From Symbiodinium natans (lineage: Eukaryota; Sar; Dinophyceae; Suessiales; Symbiodiniaceae), in the NCBI GenBank assembly GCA_905221605.1, contig CAJNDS010000951.1, forward strand, positions 1 through 40,000: DNA of 40,000 nucleotides, in the 5' to 3' direction. Positions 20,042 through 29,728 of this stretch are shown here, one piece after another. The translations under genes and the position numbers were made by a program. The stretch's first letter is position 1. The number at the start of each line of letters is the position of its first letter. The notes under the pieces were generated by a model that did not search any database, was not told where the DNA came from, and saw only the letters and a list, made by a program, of their open reading frames with translations.

Positions 20042-21123
20042 ATGGTTCTTACGGCGGAACAAGTGGCGCAAGTGTTGTCCATGAGACGCAAGAATAAATC
20101 TGTGGCCGAGATTGCGAAGAAGGTCGATTGCTCGGAGCGAACGGTCTTCAGGTATTTGGATCCGGACTACCAGTCTGACACTTTGCGTAAGAAGCAATCT
20201 GCTTTGCGAGAGGAAGCCGCAGCGGCCTCCAGGAAGAGGTGCCGTCAAGATGCAGAAAGCTCCTCCAGCTCATACAAAGAGGAGGCAGTTCAGGTAACTG
20301 TTGGCGATAGGAAGGTCAACCTTCATGTGAGGCGGGGGTCCAGCGACGTAACACTTCTGGATGAAATCTTCAAAAAGAAGTTTTATGCCCCCAAAACCTT
20401 GTTTGCCCGCTCTTTTGTGAGCGATCCTCGTCTGAACTGGCATCTGATGGACGTCGGTGGAAACATTGGGGCAGCGGCCATTTTCCTGATGAACCATATC
20501 GAAGGTCGTCTGCGGAGTGTCGATTTCATTGAGCCGGAGATGTCAAACATGACCTTAGCCAAGAAAAATCTCCGTGGGTCGACGGCCGGGTGTGGCTTTA
20601 CATTCCATCAGGCAGCGCTGGTTGGCAATGAACGCATCTACGATGGCAAGATCAAGTTCAGCGTTGCCAACAGTAAGTATAATCGATACAGGCATTGCTT
20701 GACTGAGTACCAAGTTGTTGCCGATGCAACTCATGAACGTGTGGCAGCAATACGATTTTCCACTTTGCTGCGAGAGGTTGCTCAGCCTGCACTTTTTTTG
20801 AAGCTGGACTGTGAAGGCCCGGAGCGACATATTCTCACGATTCTCGCCAAAGCCATGAATCAAGGGCGGATGCCAGATTGTACGCGGATGGTTCTTGTCA
20901 TTGCAGGGTATCTTGGGACAACATTGGCTGGGGCGTTGATGAGTACAGAGAATGGCTAGAGGAGCTTCAGCAAGTTGGCTTGGATTGGTCGGCAATGGAG
21001 ATGAAGGCCTCCGCACCACCTCTGGGAGCAGAGCCTGGTGGATTCACGCGGAGCTCTGTAAACGCGGCATCACGTCTGGAGATCTGCTACCTGAAGCGGT
21101 CGACTGAGCTGCAAGACAGATAG
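20042..21123 (+). CDS. HTH-FkbM-type methyltransferase fusion, two exons predicted
   Basis: From ATG 20042 the product opens with a helix-turn-helix (LTAEQVAQVLSMRRKNKS, EIAKKVDCSERTVFRYL; residues 4-43). A Ser-rich linker and a Rossmann methyltransferase of FkbM type follow: SAM-binding loop DVGGNIG at 137-143, acidic EPE at 164-166, and LKLDCEG at 253-259, as in FkbM enzymes (sugar or small-molecule O-methylation in known members; the substrate here is unknown). The frame shifts after MPDC. Continuation VSWDNIGWGVDEYREWLEEL is in another frame and fits the family end. Removing 20884-20906 (23 nt, GC...AG) joins the two into 352 residues ending at TGA 21121-21123. A 20-nt GA...AG choice also works, and an indel or sequencing error is possible. 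The HTH half resembles transposase or resolvase DNA-binding modules, so the fusion is odd for a sugar methyltransferase. Confidence 0.8.
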
Positions 21124-22200
21124 GTAGCCTAAACTGTCCACTACGCACATTCAAAAAACACATATGTATATATATATATGTATACAGAGACATGCTTTTG
21201 TTCCTTTTGGTTTAAGGCAGTTTTAATTGCGCCATACAGTTCTGCTCTGTTAAAGGCAGCTCGTATACATTTCTACTTTTGCTTCGCAGCGCCACTTAAT
21301 TTCAAGGCTGCTGCGCCGGCTGCATCCTCACCTACGGGTTTGAAGTGATCGCCGGATTTATCAAGTTGTTTTTGTTAAGAATGCATGTGCACGACAACCA
21401 AAAAAACTTCTTCGAGGGTTCTCTGGATGGCTAACCGCATTTTTTATAATCATAAGATTGTTTGTTTGCTCTACATTGGTGTGTAGTGAAAATACTGCAC
21501 TTAGTGTACAATGTGTGTGTTTTTTTTGTTTGTCTGGCCATCTGGGGAACTCGGGGGCGCCACATTAAGATGAGATTGTTATCAGAACTAATGCAGCGCT
21601 GTTTTTGACAATTTGTCGGAAACATATAATGGTTTCTTGTTGGTTGTTGTTGTGTTCTAGTGTGGTCGTCGTTTGGGGGTGTACCGACGGCCAGACTAAG
21701 TCTCCAGATGCCTTAGGTCCCCTCAAACTTGGCGTGCCCCCAGGGTTGTGCAAGATGATCCTAACTTATAAAACTAACTTGCTTTCTGTGTTTTAAGATC
21801 TTGCAAACCCATCAGTTTCACGGGCCTTTCTCGGGTGGCGACGTTGCTGCTGGCCCTGTGTCACCCGAATTCAGAATTCAATCATTTCGCTTCAAAAAAA
21901 AGTGTGTGCGTGGTGTGGAAAGCCGCTTAATGCAACCTGAAACTCCGATCCAGCATTAGTCAACCCGAAACACTGAAACCCGAATTTCCCAAGGTCGCTA
22001 CCCCTAAACCCGAAAACCCTTAAACCTGAACCCCTTATGCAGACCCAAATCCTTAAATTTACAACCACTGGACTGATGCTCATTTTGTCGACTCTCTTCT
22101 GGTCGTTGTTCTGCTCCATGGAGGAAGTGTATCCCTAGCAAAAAAAATCAGCTGGACGGCTGATCCCCCCCTGTTACGACGGGGGCCGCGGCATGGGATG
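21124..22200. other. Intergenic sequence after the methyltransferase
   Basis: Holds a TA microsatellite (about 21164-21184), a GCGCCACTTAA word near 21291, a telomere-like patch (about 21990-22040; CTAAACCCGAAAACCC) and a GACGGGGGCCGCGGC word near 22179 that recurs near 27910. No open frame with recognisable protein features was seen. Confidence 0.7.
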
Positions 22201-22424
22201 GCTACCTCTTGGGTGGCGTGGAAATGCTGCCGCACATGCTCAAGGCTGTGTGCTGCAGCTGGTTGTACTTAGCTTGCATTTTCTGCCGCGGTGAATCTTT
22301 CCGTGTCGCTCATGCTCAGAAGCTGCCGTAGCTGAAGTTACACGCTTTGACATGTACTCTAGCGAGCACATGCACGCAGTACATGTTTGAGTGTGCTGTT
22401 TTTTTCATCGTACACTCATGTAAG
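22201..22424 (+). repeat. Dispersed repeat, copy 2
   Basis: Same family and orientation as 19818-19977, starting GCTACCTCTTGGGTGGCGTGG and ending TTTTCATCGTACACTCATGTA. It contains about 60 bp absent from copy 1 (TCTTTCCGTGTCGCTCATGC to GACATGTA). This is either an insertion here or a deletion in copy 1. Confidence 0.9.
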
Positions 22425-22904
22425 CAAAGCTTCTGGAAGGCTCTTGGTAGGCTCCAGGAAGGTCGGAAAGGGTTCCGAAAGAGACAGTAAAAACTAAAGA
22501 GCAATAGAAAAGGGAAAACAAAGAGAAAACAGAAAAAAGATAGAGATGCTGACTGTGTGTGTGTGTGCATGTGTGCAGTGGAACGTGTCTTTGCTTCACC
22601 GGTAACACAGGGTTTAGGGTTTTAAGGATGAGAGTTTAGTGTCTAAGGGTTTCGGGTTTGAAGGTTTTATGACTTAAGGTTTTGGGTTCTAGGGCTTCAT
22701 GAGGGTTTTAGGATTTTGTTTCTTTTCCTGGCGTAGTCTCCCATTCTTTTGTCATTTCCTGGTCCTTCGCGACCTTTTTTAGCTCGAGCAACTTTGTGCC
22801 CTCGCTGCCCCCCTGCCATCCTTTCAGCTTTCAGGCGCCCTCGGCTTGTTGTTGCCTTTTTTTGTGTTGGGTTTTTGTGAGTTCTTTGTTACCGGGTGAC
22901 AGGT
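22425..22904. other. Intergenic sequence before the acidic-protein gene
   Basis: Includes a short GT run (22554-22568) and telomere-like words (GGGTTTAGGGTTTTAAGG near 22609). The stretch at about 22730-22870 is T/C-rich and could be 5' flank or untranslated leader of the next gene. No gene call. Confidence 0.6.
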
Positions 22905-23682
22905 ATGGCCAAGCTTCTGGCGATCATCGTATTGGTCTCGGTTTGTGAGGGTTTCGCGACCTGCTGCGGCGAAATGGGTTCTGAGTTGGTGAGTCTGCTC
23001 CCAGGTCCTGCTGCTGCTGCCCAACGTCTCTTGGATGTTTCATAAAGGGTATGTCTTTCTTCGGGTCTGTATTTGGTGTGTTGTGGTACTTCGGATTCGG
23101 GGGACCATATGTTTTTCTCGCAACTGAGGCCATGGCGATGCAGACGGATGAGGACAAGGTGTCTGAACTGCATGAAATGCATGGTTTTGGGGTGAGTGCG
23201 AGTTTGGAATCCATCTGAGGTCGTGCTTGATGGCCCATCCTTGGCAACTTTGCTCGGTTTAACGTGGGGGTTTTGTTAGTTTGCGGTGTATATGTTTGTT
23301 GGTTGGCGTTGCTACTTCCGTTATGAATGAGGAGCCCGCGCCCCTGGCGCCCGGTGCCTATCCGGTATCCTACGGACCGGTGGCTTGTCTCTATTAGTTT
23401 AGTTGAATAGTTTTATGTTGGAATTCTCATTTTTGTTTTAGTTGGTGGCGTAGCGTTCCATGCTTGTTGCTGCTGTTTCGACCTGTTTAAGGATAATCCA
23501 GCACCGGTGTGCACGCCTGCCTGGGCCGCGGCCCTTGTTTTTTTTTTCTAGGCTGAGGTGTAAACCTGGCTGAAATTGGTTGGGGACGGGGGGGAGGGGG
23601 GGGGGGTTGGGAATTGCGATTCTTGTCTTGCTCTGCTCAAATCTGCTGGAGGAAGACGGGCTCGACGTGAGGGCCTTGGTCT

Positions 23683-23720
<38 letters not shown>

Positions 23721-25863
23721 CTTTAGGATGGCGCCCAATATTCCGACCCGGAGGAGGAGGAGAACTTGCTGGGGGGGGGGGGGTGCAGTTCTTGCTTTGT
23801 TCTGCTGGAATCTGTTTGAGGAAGCGCCATCGCCCATTTACGATGGGCTGGACGTGAGGGCCTTGGTGTGTGTATGTGTGTGTGTGTGAGTGTGTGTCTT
23901 CTCGTGTCTGTCTGCTTGTGTTTGCTTGGGTGCACCTGTGTGTGCACGTGTCAGTGTTCTGGTTTTTTTTCCTTTAGGACGGTGCGCAGTACTCCGACCC
24001 CGAGGAGGAGGAGGAGGAGAACTTGCTGTTGTTGGATGTATTTGTTCTTCTTCTCGGTGGGGGGGGGGGGGTGCAGTTCTTGTTTTGTTCTGCTGGAATC
24101 TGTTTGAGGAAGCACCATCGCCCATTTACGATGGGCTGGACGTGAGGGCCTTGGTGTGTGTATGTGTGTGTGTGTGTGAGTGTGTGTCTTCTCGTGTCTG
24201 TCTGCTTGTGTTTGCTTGGGTGCACCTGTGTGTGCACGTGTCAGTGTTCTGGTTCTTTTTCCTTTAGGATGGTGCGCAGTACTCCGACTCCGAGGAGTTG
24301 GGGAACTTCTTGTCGTTCTTGTTGTTCTTGTTGTTCTTGTTGTTGCTCTTGTTGTTGCTGTTGTTGTTGTTGTTGTTGTTGTTGTTTTCCGGCAGGAAGA
24401 GGAGGACCAGGAGTCTGCCCTTTTTTGGGCAAGCCTCCTGGACGACATCGAGGTGGGGGCAGTCTGATCTAGTCCGGGATGGTTTCTTTGTTTTTGTTAT
24501 TGTTGGTTCGGGAGGCTTCCGAGTCGACGGAACTCTTCGCCGTTTCCTCGGTCGTACTTGGCTCATTATCTTCTTGATATATTCTGTTATTCGTGATGCT
24601 GTTCTGAGGAAGTCCCGAGCGGCAGCGGGAACGCGCCCGCTATTCGTTTGCAATATTTTTGTTGTTGGTCTTTAAGAAGGTATGGAGAAACGTGTGTTCT
24701 TCTTTTGTTTAGGTCGTCATTGGCCTCTTTGACGCTGAGGAGTTCACTGCGCCGTACTTGCAGTGATGGTTTGTAACAGGGTTGCAATTTGTTTCTTTTG
24801 ATTTGCAGGAGGAGGAGGTGGAAGAGCATGCGGACGAGGCGGACTCGAGAGTCTTTCGGGTTCAGGTGAAGCGGGTGTGTATTTCAGGCCAGCTTGCATG
24901 GTATTGTTCTTTTTTTGCTTCCAGGAGCCCGAGCCCATGTTGGAGAACGACGTCCGCGGCTTATGCGATTGGTTCGTGGTGTTCTTCAGGAGTTTGCGCT
25001 GATATTGTTTTTAGGCCACGATGAACGACAGGGCATTGGCGGTATCTCGTCTTTTTCAGCGTTTATTGTTTTTTTTGGTTCGCGTCTTGGTTGTGCGCCT
25101 GTTTAGTTGCCCTGAAAACATGTTTTATGTGATGCTGTAGCATGTCGCCGAGGAGGAGCTGGGCGCGAGTCCCAGGAAGAGGAGCAGGCCATTGACCGTT
25201 TTTTTCGTGCTTCTGGCCTTCGATGATTCTTGCCGTTGCCTTCCGTTCTTGTTGTTGTTTCTTGTTGTGGGCGTTTCGTCGGTGTGTTTTCTGGGGCAGG
25301 AGGGTCAACGACGTGAGGTGTCGATGTTTTGTTTTTGGTTTTGTTTTGGTTTTGTTGGGGGTCGGTGGGTAGGGGAGGCAAGTGCCGGTTGCTGTTTCTG
25401 TTTCCCTGCTGGCAGGGGGGTCAATGACAAGAGCAAGCTCCCTTGCGGAATTTGCACGCAATGCCAGGCCGCGTGGATGCGAGGCTAGATGGGATTTCGG
25501 ATTCCGTTTTTTTTTTCTATCCTCTCGTGTTTTTTTTTTGGTTTGCTTTGTTTGCTTTTGGGCTTGTTTCTGCTCTGGTTTGGTATGGCAGGTAAGTACC
25601 AGCGGAGCCAGCGGTGCTTGTCAGCTGTGCCTCGTAACAGAGTTACGATGCAACTTCGTAATTCGCAATTGCGGGAGAGGAGGGCAGTTTCCCCTCAGGT
25701 GAAGGCTGCGGCGAAAGCCAAAGCCAAATTCATGTTCGTGCGCCCGAACGAACGTGTGATGCAATTTGCAGGGCACCATTTTGTTTATCGGCCCCCTCGC
25801 AGGGAGGAGGATGAGGATGAGAGCGAGGATCGTGATCCTGATGCTCGGGGGTCCGACGAGTGA
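22905..25863 (+). CDS. Candidate multi-exon gene for an acidic, low-complexity protein
   Basis: No single long frame exists, but short in-phase exons can be strung between splice sites. A possible first exon 22905-22988 encodes a signal-like start (MAKLLAIIVLVSVCEG) and ends at GTGAGT. 23048-23191 continues in phase. Acidic exons follow: 23652-23666 (EDGLD), 23727-, 23821-23853 (EAPSPIYDGLD), 23978-, 24109-24141, 24268-, 24396-24452 (EEEDQESALFWASLLDDIE), 24809-24865, 24925-, 25141-25197 (HVAEEELGASPRKRSRPLT), 25300-25319 and 25416-25483 (with CGICTQC). The last exon 25592-25863 joins across a GC...AG intron and ends in a Glu/Asp-rich tail before TGA. Introns begin GT, GC or possibly GA. The family is not recognised. 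The 3' half is firmer than the 5' half, and several exon ends are ambiguous. Confidence 0.5.
23605..24330 (+). repeat. Three tandem exon/intron cassettes (288-bp period)
   Basis: Units begin near 23605, 23784 and 24072. Units 2 and 3 are about 95% alike over 288 bp. Each holds a small exon ending in GGGCTGGAC or GGGCTCGAC, a GTGAGGGCCTTGG donor, a GT-repeat-rich intron ending CTTTAG, and a second exon starting GATGG(C/T)GC(C/G)CA(A/G)TA. Unit 1 has a shorter intron and a shorter first exon. Coding parts and splice signals are better kept than the intron middles of unit 1. Unit 3 passes into a TTG/TTC repeat (24300-24388). Confidence 0.85.
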
Positions 25864-27360
25864 GTTGTTTTTGTTGTTTTTTACTTATCTCCTTATTCTC
25901 CTATTTATATAACACGTAATCTCATTTTTACTAATACATGAACATATACATCCCCCATCGTCCTCACATTTTTCTGTTGAGCCATTTGAAGTGCTCACCA
26001 CATTTGGGCTGCCTTGAGTGGCGCCATTTAAAGCTGACTATATCCCTATGCCTATACCCTAAACCCGAAACCCTAAACCCTAAACTCTAAACCCAAAACC
26101 CTAAACCCTGAACCCCATTTTTTCAATACCCCCCCAGGGACAAAGATCCCTTGCGCGTTCTTTTCTGCACGTAGGCAAGCTGTGCCTTTATGGACTTTTT
26201 TCTTTTCTAGTGTGCTTCCGAGACGAGGAGTGTGGGTTCATAGTTCCGTTTCGCAGTGCAGGGTTGTAGCTTGCTTTTATATGCTAGCTTTGGGGTTGGA
26301 CGGGCGTAGAAGTGTTGAAGTAGATCTTCATTAATGGGTGTCCTTGCCTTACATCTCCTCGTCTCGGAAGCCGCTGTGCGGCCATTATTTTAGGGGAGTT
26401 CACAGTTCGAGTTGTCGGTAAAACCGTAGCTAAGGCAGAAGCTAACTGCATAATAAACGGAACTGTGTACTCCCTTACGAGACGGGCAGGGGGTTCCTCG
26501 GGCGGCACTTCGGTGCCCAGATGCTGCAGAGGAACCCTCTGTACCGGTGTGTCGTGCGTAACTCTTTGGGTTGGTTTTAGTTTCTAATTGAAATAGAAGA
26601 CATGTGTAGCGGGTGGATTGATATTCGAATAGGCACTTGTCTTTAGTTGTTTGAAGGTTTAGGGTTAAACATACAGAATCTTTGTTGCACTTTCACGGGC
26701 CTAGCCCCCTTGCTCACCACAATATCGTCTTTTGGGTTGTGCTACATATATATATATATATGTATGTATGTAAATCTGTTCGGCATAGATTTTAACCTAC
26801 GGGCACGACATAGGATTAGATGATGTGAGCAAGGGGGTCGTTGACTGCTGCGGGTCGGGCCTTTTAATTAGCCCCACTGGGCTTTTTTATTGTGTTTTAA
26901 CTGGGTCGTCATTTTTTTGAAGGCTGCTTTCAGTAGCGCCATTTAAGATAATTTGTTGCCGAGCGCCTAATACCAGCATCCGTGGCTGTGGGGCTGGAGC
27001 CGGCTTGCACGTACCTTTTTCCCGTTGCGGCGACGCTGAAAATGATGTTCGGGCATTCTCAGGTAGGGAATGAGGGATTTTCCACGATTAAATTGTGAAT
27101 GTATGGATTTGGAATTACAGATCATACATGGACCAAACCCTCTACAATCGATTGATGATGTATAATATATTCTCTGCTATACCGGGATCTGGTATTCAAT
27201 TCTGAAAGAAAGGATCCTGAACATCTCAGGGTTTGGAAGATTCTCTAAAGTTTTAGGTCCTGAAGGGAGCTGATCGAATTTTGATAATTTTGCGATTACT
27301 TAAATGCAAATTGTGGTTCTGCTGAAGTGAACTGCTCTTGCTTTCCTCCACCATTTGGGG
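25864..27360. other. Intergenic region, no gene seen
   Basis: Contains telomere-like words at 26047-26115 (CCCTAAACCCGAAACCC style), a TA/TATG run at 26748-26772, and a 25-bp element GGCTGC(C/T)TTNAGT(G/A)GCGCCATTTAA near 26008 and again near 26919. A short hairpin GGCACTTCGGTGCC lies at about 26504. Open frames are short and without recognisable features. Confidence 0.65.
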
Positions 27361-27660
27361 TTCCTAAACCCTGAACTCTAGGGTTTAGGGCTAAGGATTA
27401 GGGTGCTGGGGTTCCTGAACCCTAAACTCTAGGGTTTAGGGCTAAGGTTTATGGTTTTGGGGTTCCTAAACCCTAAACTCTAGGGTTTAGGGCTAAGGTT
27501 TAGGGTTTTGGCGTCCTGAACCCTAAACTCTAGAGTCAGGAGGGGTTTAGGGTTAAGGGGTTTAGGGCCTTGGAGTTTAGGGTTTATGTGTTTAGGGGTT
27601 TGGGGTTAAGAGTTAAGGGTTTAGGGTTAAGAGGTTTAGGGCTTAGGGGTTCTGCAACAC
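27361..27660. repeat. Degenerate telomere-like repeats (CCTAAACTCTAGGGTTTAGGGC)
   Basis: Four tandem blocks of about 60 bp carry GGGGTTCCTAAACCCT, AACTCTAGGGTTTAGGGCTAAGG, then a looser run of GGGTTTAGGGTTAAG. As at 12053-12362, opposite-strand heptamers are joined head to head. Confidence 0.88.
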
Positions 27661-27968
27661 ATATACTTGTTTTTGGCGTAAGAATATTACTGGACAAACA
27701 AAAATAAAGCATTAAGCATTTTTTTTTTTGACGGGGGCCACGGTTTGGGACGCTGTGGCAGGTTTTCCGGGAACGTGAAGCTTGTCATCCTTTGGCAAAA
27801 TTAGCCTGGCTGGAATTCTTTTGGGAGTCTGGCTTCTGGAAGCCTTTTAGGGGTCGTGGGGACGAGATGTCATGGCGAACCGGGGTGACCACCCCCCCTC
27901 CCCGTTGCGACGGGGACCGCGGCGTGGGACACCGCGGCAGCATCTCTTCCCGTGGGAAGGGGGGCTGA

Positions 27969-28040
27969 TTTAGGGTTTAGGGTTTAGGGTTTAGGGTTTA
28001 GGGTTTAGGGTTTAGGGTTTAGGGTTTAGGGTTTAGGGTT
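27969..28040 (+). repeat. Perfect TTTAGGG array
   Basis: About ten uninterrupted TTTAGGG heptamers, the plant-type telomere sequence also reported for dinoflagellates (known). It is interstitial here. It is followed by TCATAGAAATTGTATAGGGTTTG, which also follows the arrays at 29481-29528 and 32334-32418 in similar form. Confidence 0.97.
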
Positions 28041-28077
28041 CATAGAAATTGTATAGGGTTTGGGTCCCAATAACGTT

Positions 28078-28152
28078 TTGAGCGAAACGTTCTGAGCGAA
28101 ACGTTTTGTGCGAAAGTTTTGAGCGAAACGTTTTGTGTGAAAGTTTTGGTTT
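28078..28152 (+). repeat. Short GAGCGAAACGTTTTG repeat
   Basis: About five units of 14-16 bp (GAGCGAAACGTTCT, GAGCGAAACGTTTTGTGCGAAAG). AACGTT is self-complementary, giving small palindromes. Function unknown. Confidence 0.8.
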
Positions 28153-28197
28153 TAGATTTGGGGTTTTGGGGTCGGCGTGGGGGGGGGGGGGGCGGCA

Positions 28198-28400
28198 GAT
28201 GATACGACGGGACGGGGGAACGATTTCAATTTTGGTTTCAAGAATTCCATGAATCTTTGGATACCTCAGAATTCCAATATACTTTGAGGTTTTCAATGGA
28301 ATATCCAATTCATAAACGAATATTTTTCGATAATTACATCTGAAATATTCACGAATTTTTGATTTTATAAGGATTCAAAGAATCTTTGGATATCTCAGAA
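28198..28400. repeat. AT-rich repeat block
   Basis: AT-rich sequence with words such as GAATCTTTGGATACCTCAGA and TGAGGTTTTCAATGGAATATCC. Read on the minus strand it resembles the 35700-36444 block, for instance its CCTATTGAAAACCTCAAAAT. So it is one AT-rich family in two orientations. Confidence 0.75.
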
Positions 28401-28417
28401 TGCATTTTTCGATTTTG

Positions 28418-29162
28418 CAAAGGGCTGGGGGCTGGGGGCTGGGGGCTGGGGGCTGCGGGCTGGGGGCTGGGGGTTTGGGGCTGGGGGCTGGGGGCTGGGG
28501 CTGGGGCTGGGGCTGGTGGCTGGGGCTGGGGCTGGGCTGGGCTGGGGCTGGGGCTGGTCGGCTGGGGCTGGGGGCTGGGGCTGGGGGCTTGGGGCTAGGG
28601 TGGGGGCTGGGGCTGGGGTGGGGCTCTGGCTGGCTGGGGGCTGGGGCTGGGGTGGGGGCTGGGGCTGGGGCTGGGGCTGGGGTGGGGGGGCTGGGGCTGG
28701 GGCTGGGGATGGGGCTGGGGCTGGGGGGGGCTGGGGCTGGGGCTGGGGCTGGGGCTGGGGCTGGGGCTGGGGCTGGGGGGGGGGCTGGGGGCTGGGGCTC
28801 TGGGGGCTGGCTCTGGGCTCTGGCTGGGGGGGCTGGGGCTGGGGTGGGGATGGGGCTGGGGGCTGGGGGCTGGGGCTGGGCGGGGCTGGGGATGGGGCTG
28901 GGCTGGGGCTGGGGCTGGGGCTGGGGCTGGGGCTGGGGCTGGGGCTGGGGCTGGGGCTGGGGCTGGGGCTGGGGCTGGGGCTGGGGGGGCGGGGCTGGGG
29001 CTGGGGCTGGGGCTGGGGCTGGGGCTGGGGCTGGGGCTGGGGCTGGGGCTGGGGCTGGGGCTGGGGCTGGGGCTGGGGCTGGGGCTGGGGCTGGGGCTGG
29101 GGCTAAACCTGGGCCTGGGCCTGGAGCTAGGCTGGGGCTGGGGCTAAACCTGGGGCTGGGGT
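28418..29162 (+). repeat. GGGGCT hexanucleotide array
   Basis: About 745 bp of GGGGCT and GGGGGCT, cleanest at 28890-29105. Four-G runs every 6 bp are ideal for G-quadruplex formation. All three plus frames are open and give Gly-Ala, Gly-Trp and Gly-Leu dipeptide repeats. I reject them as genes because composition alone produces them. Confidence 0.95.
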
Positions 29163-29480
29163 TTGCCGGGGTGGGGTGCTGGCTATTTGCTTCACTCGGC
29201 TTGTCAGCTGTGAGGGATCTGGGGGTGTCTGGGGGTCTGCGGGGGTTTGAGTTGAAGTGAATTGAAGTGAATTGAATATTCGGCTTGCCAAAAGCGATTT
29301 GAATTAATTTACTTAAACTCAGCTTGTCAGCTGTTTAGACAAATAACATGGGAAATTCAGGGGGGCGCTTGCCAACAGTGGTTTGAACTAGTTTACTTAA
29401 ACTCGGCTTGTCAGCTGTTTAAACAAATATGGGGGAAATTCAGAGTGGTACCACATACAATTTCTAGTTATTTCGTCTTG
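29163..29480 (+). repeat. Subtelomere-like module A
   Basis: Contains CGGCTTGTCAGCTGTGAGGG, two GAAGTGAATT units, GCTTGTCAGCTGTTTAGACA, and GTGGTACCACATACAATTTC. It is nearly identical to 32038-32330 and is present inverted at 34346-34540. It always abuts a TTTAGGG array. Confidence 0.92.
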
Positions 29481-29528
29481 AGGGTTTAGGGTTTAGGGTT
29501 TAGGGTTTAGGGTTTAGGGTTTAGGGTT
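29481..29528 (+). repeat. TTTAGGG array
   Basis: About six and a half perfect heptamers directly after module A. It is followed by ATAGAAATTGTATAGGGTTTGAGTCCG, shared with the neighbouring arrays. Confidence 0.96.
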
Positions 29529-29554
29529 ATAGAAATTGTATAGGGTTTGAGTCC

Positions 29555-29728
29555 GAAGTTTTTGGGGGGGTTTTGGGGGGTTTTGTTTTTTAACTTTTGC
29601 TACTTCGTTTTTTTTTTTTTTTTTGGGGGGGGGGGCTTGGCTGGAGGGGCAGTACGGGGTTTGCCGGGTTTTGCCGGGTTTTGCCGGGATTTGCCCGGTT
29701 TTGTCGGGTTTTTTTTTTGCTCCAATGA
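29555..29728 (+). repeat. Module B (T/G-rich leader of GGGGCT arrays)
   Basis: Contains AACTTTTGCTACTTCGTTTT, a T-run/G-run junction, CTTGGCTGGAGGGGCAGT, several TTGCCGGGTT words, and GCTCCAATGATTGCTGGGG. The same module occurs at 32480-32632 and inverted at 33430-33602, each time leading into a GGGGCT array. Confidence 0.92.

Noticed and set aside
27969-28040. A true chromosome end at a TTTAGGG array
   Set aside because: Ordinary sequence continues on both sides and arrays switch orientation, so these are interstitial.
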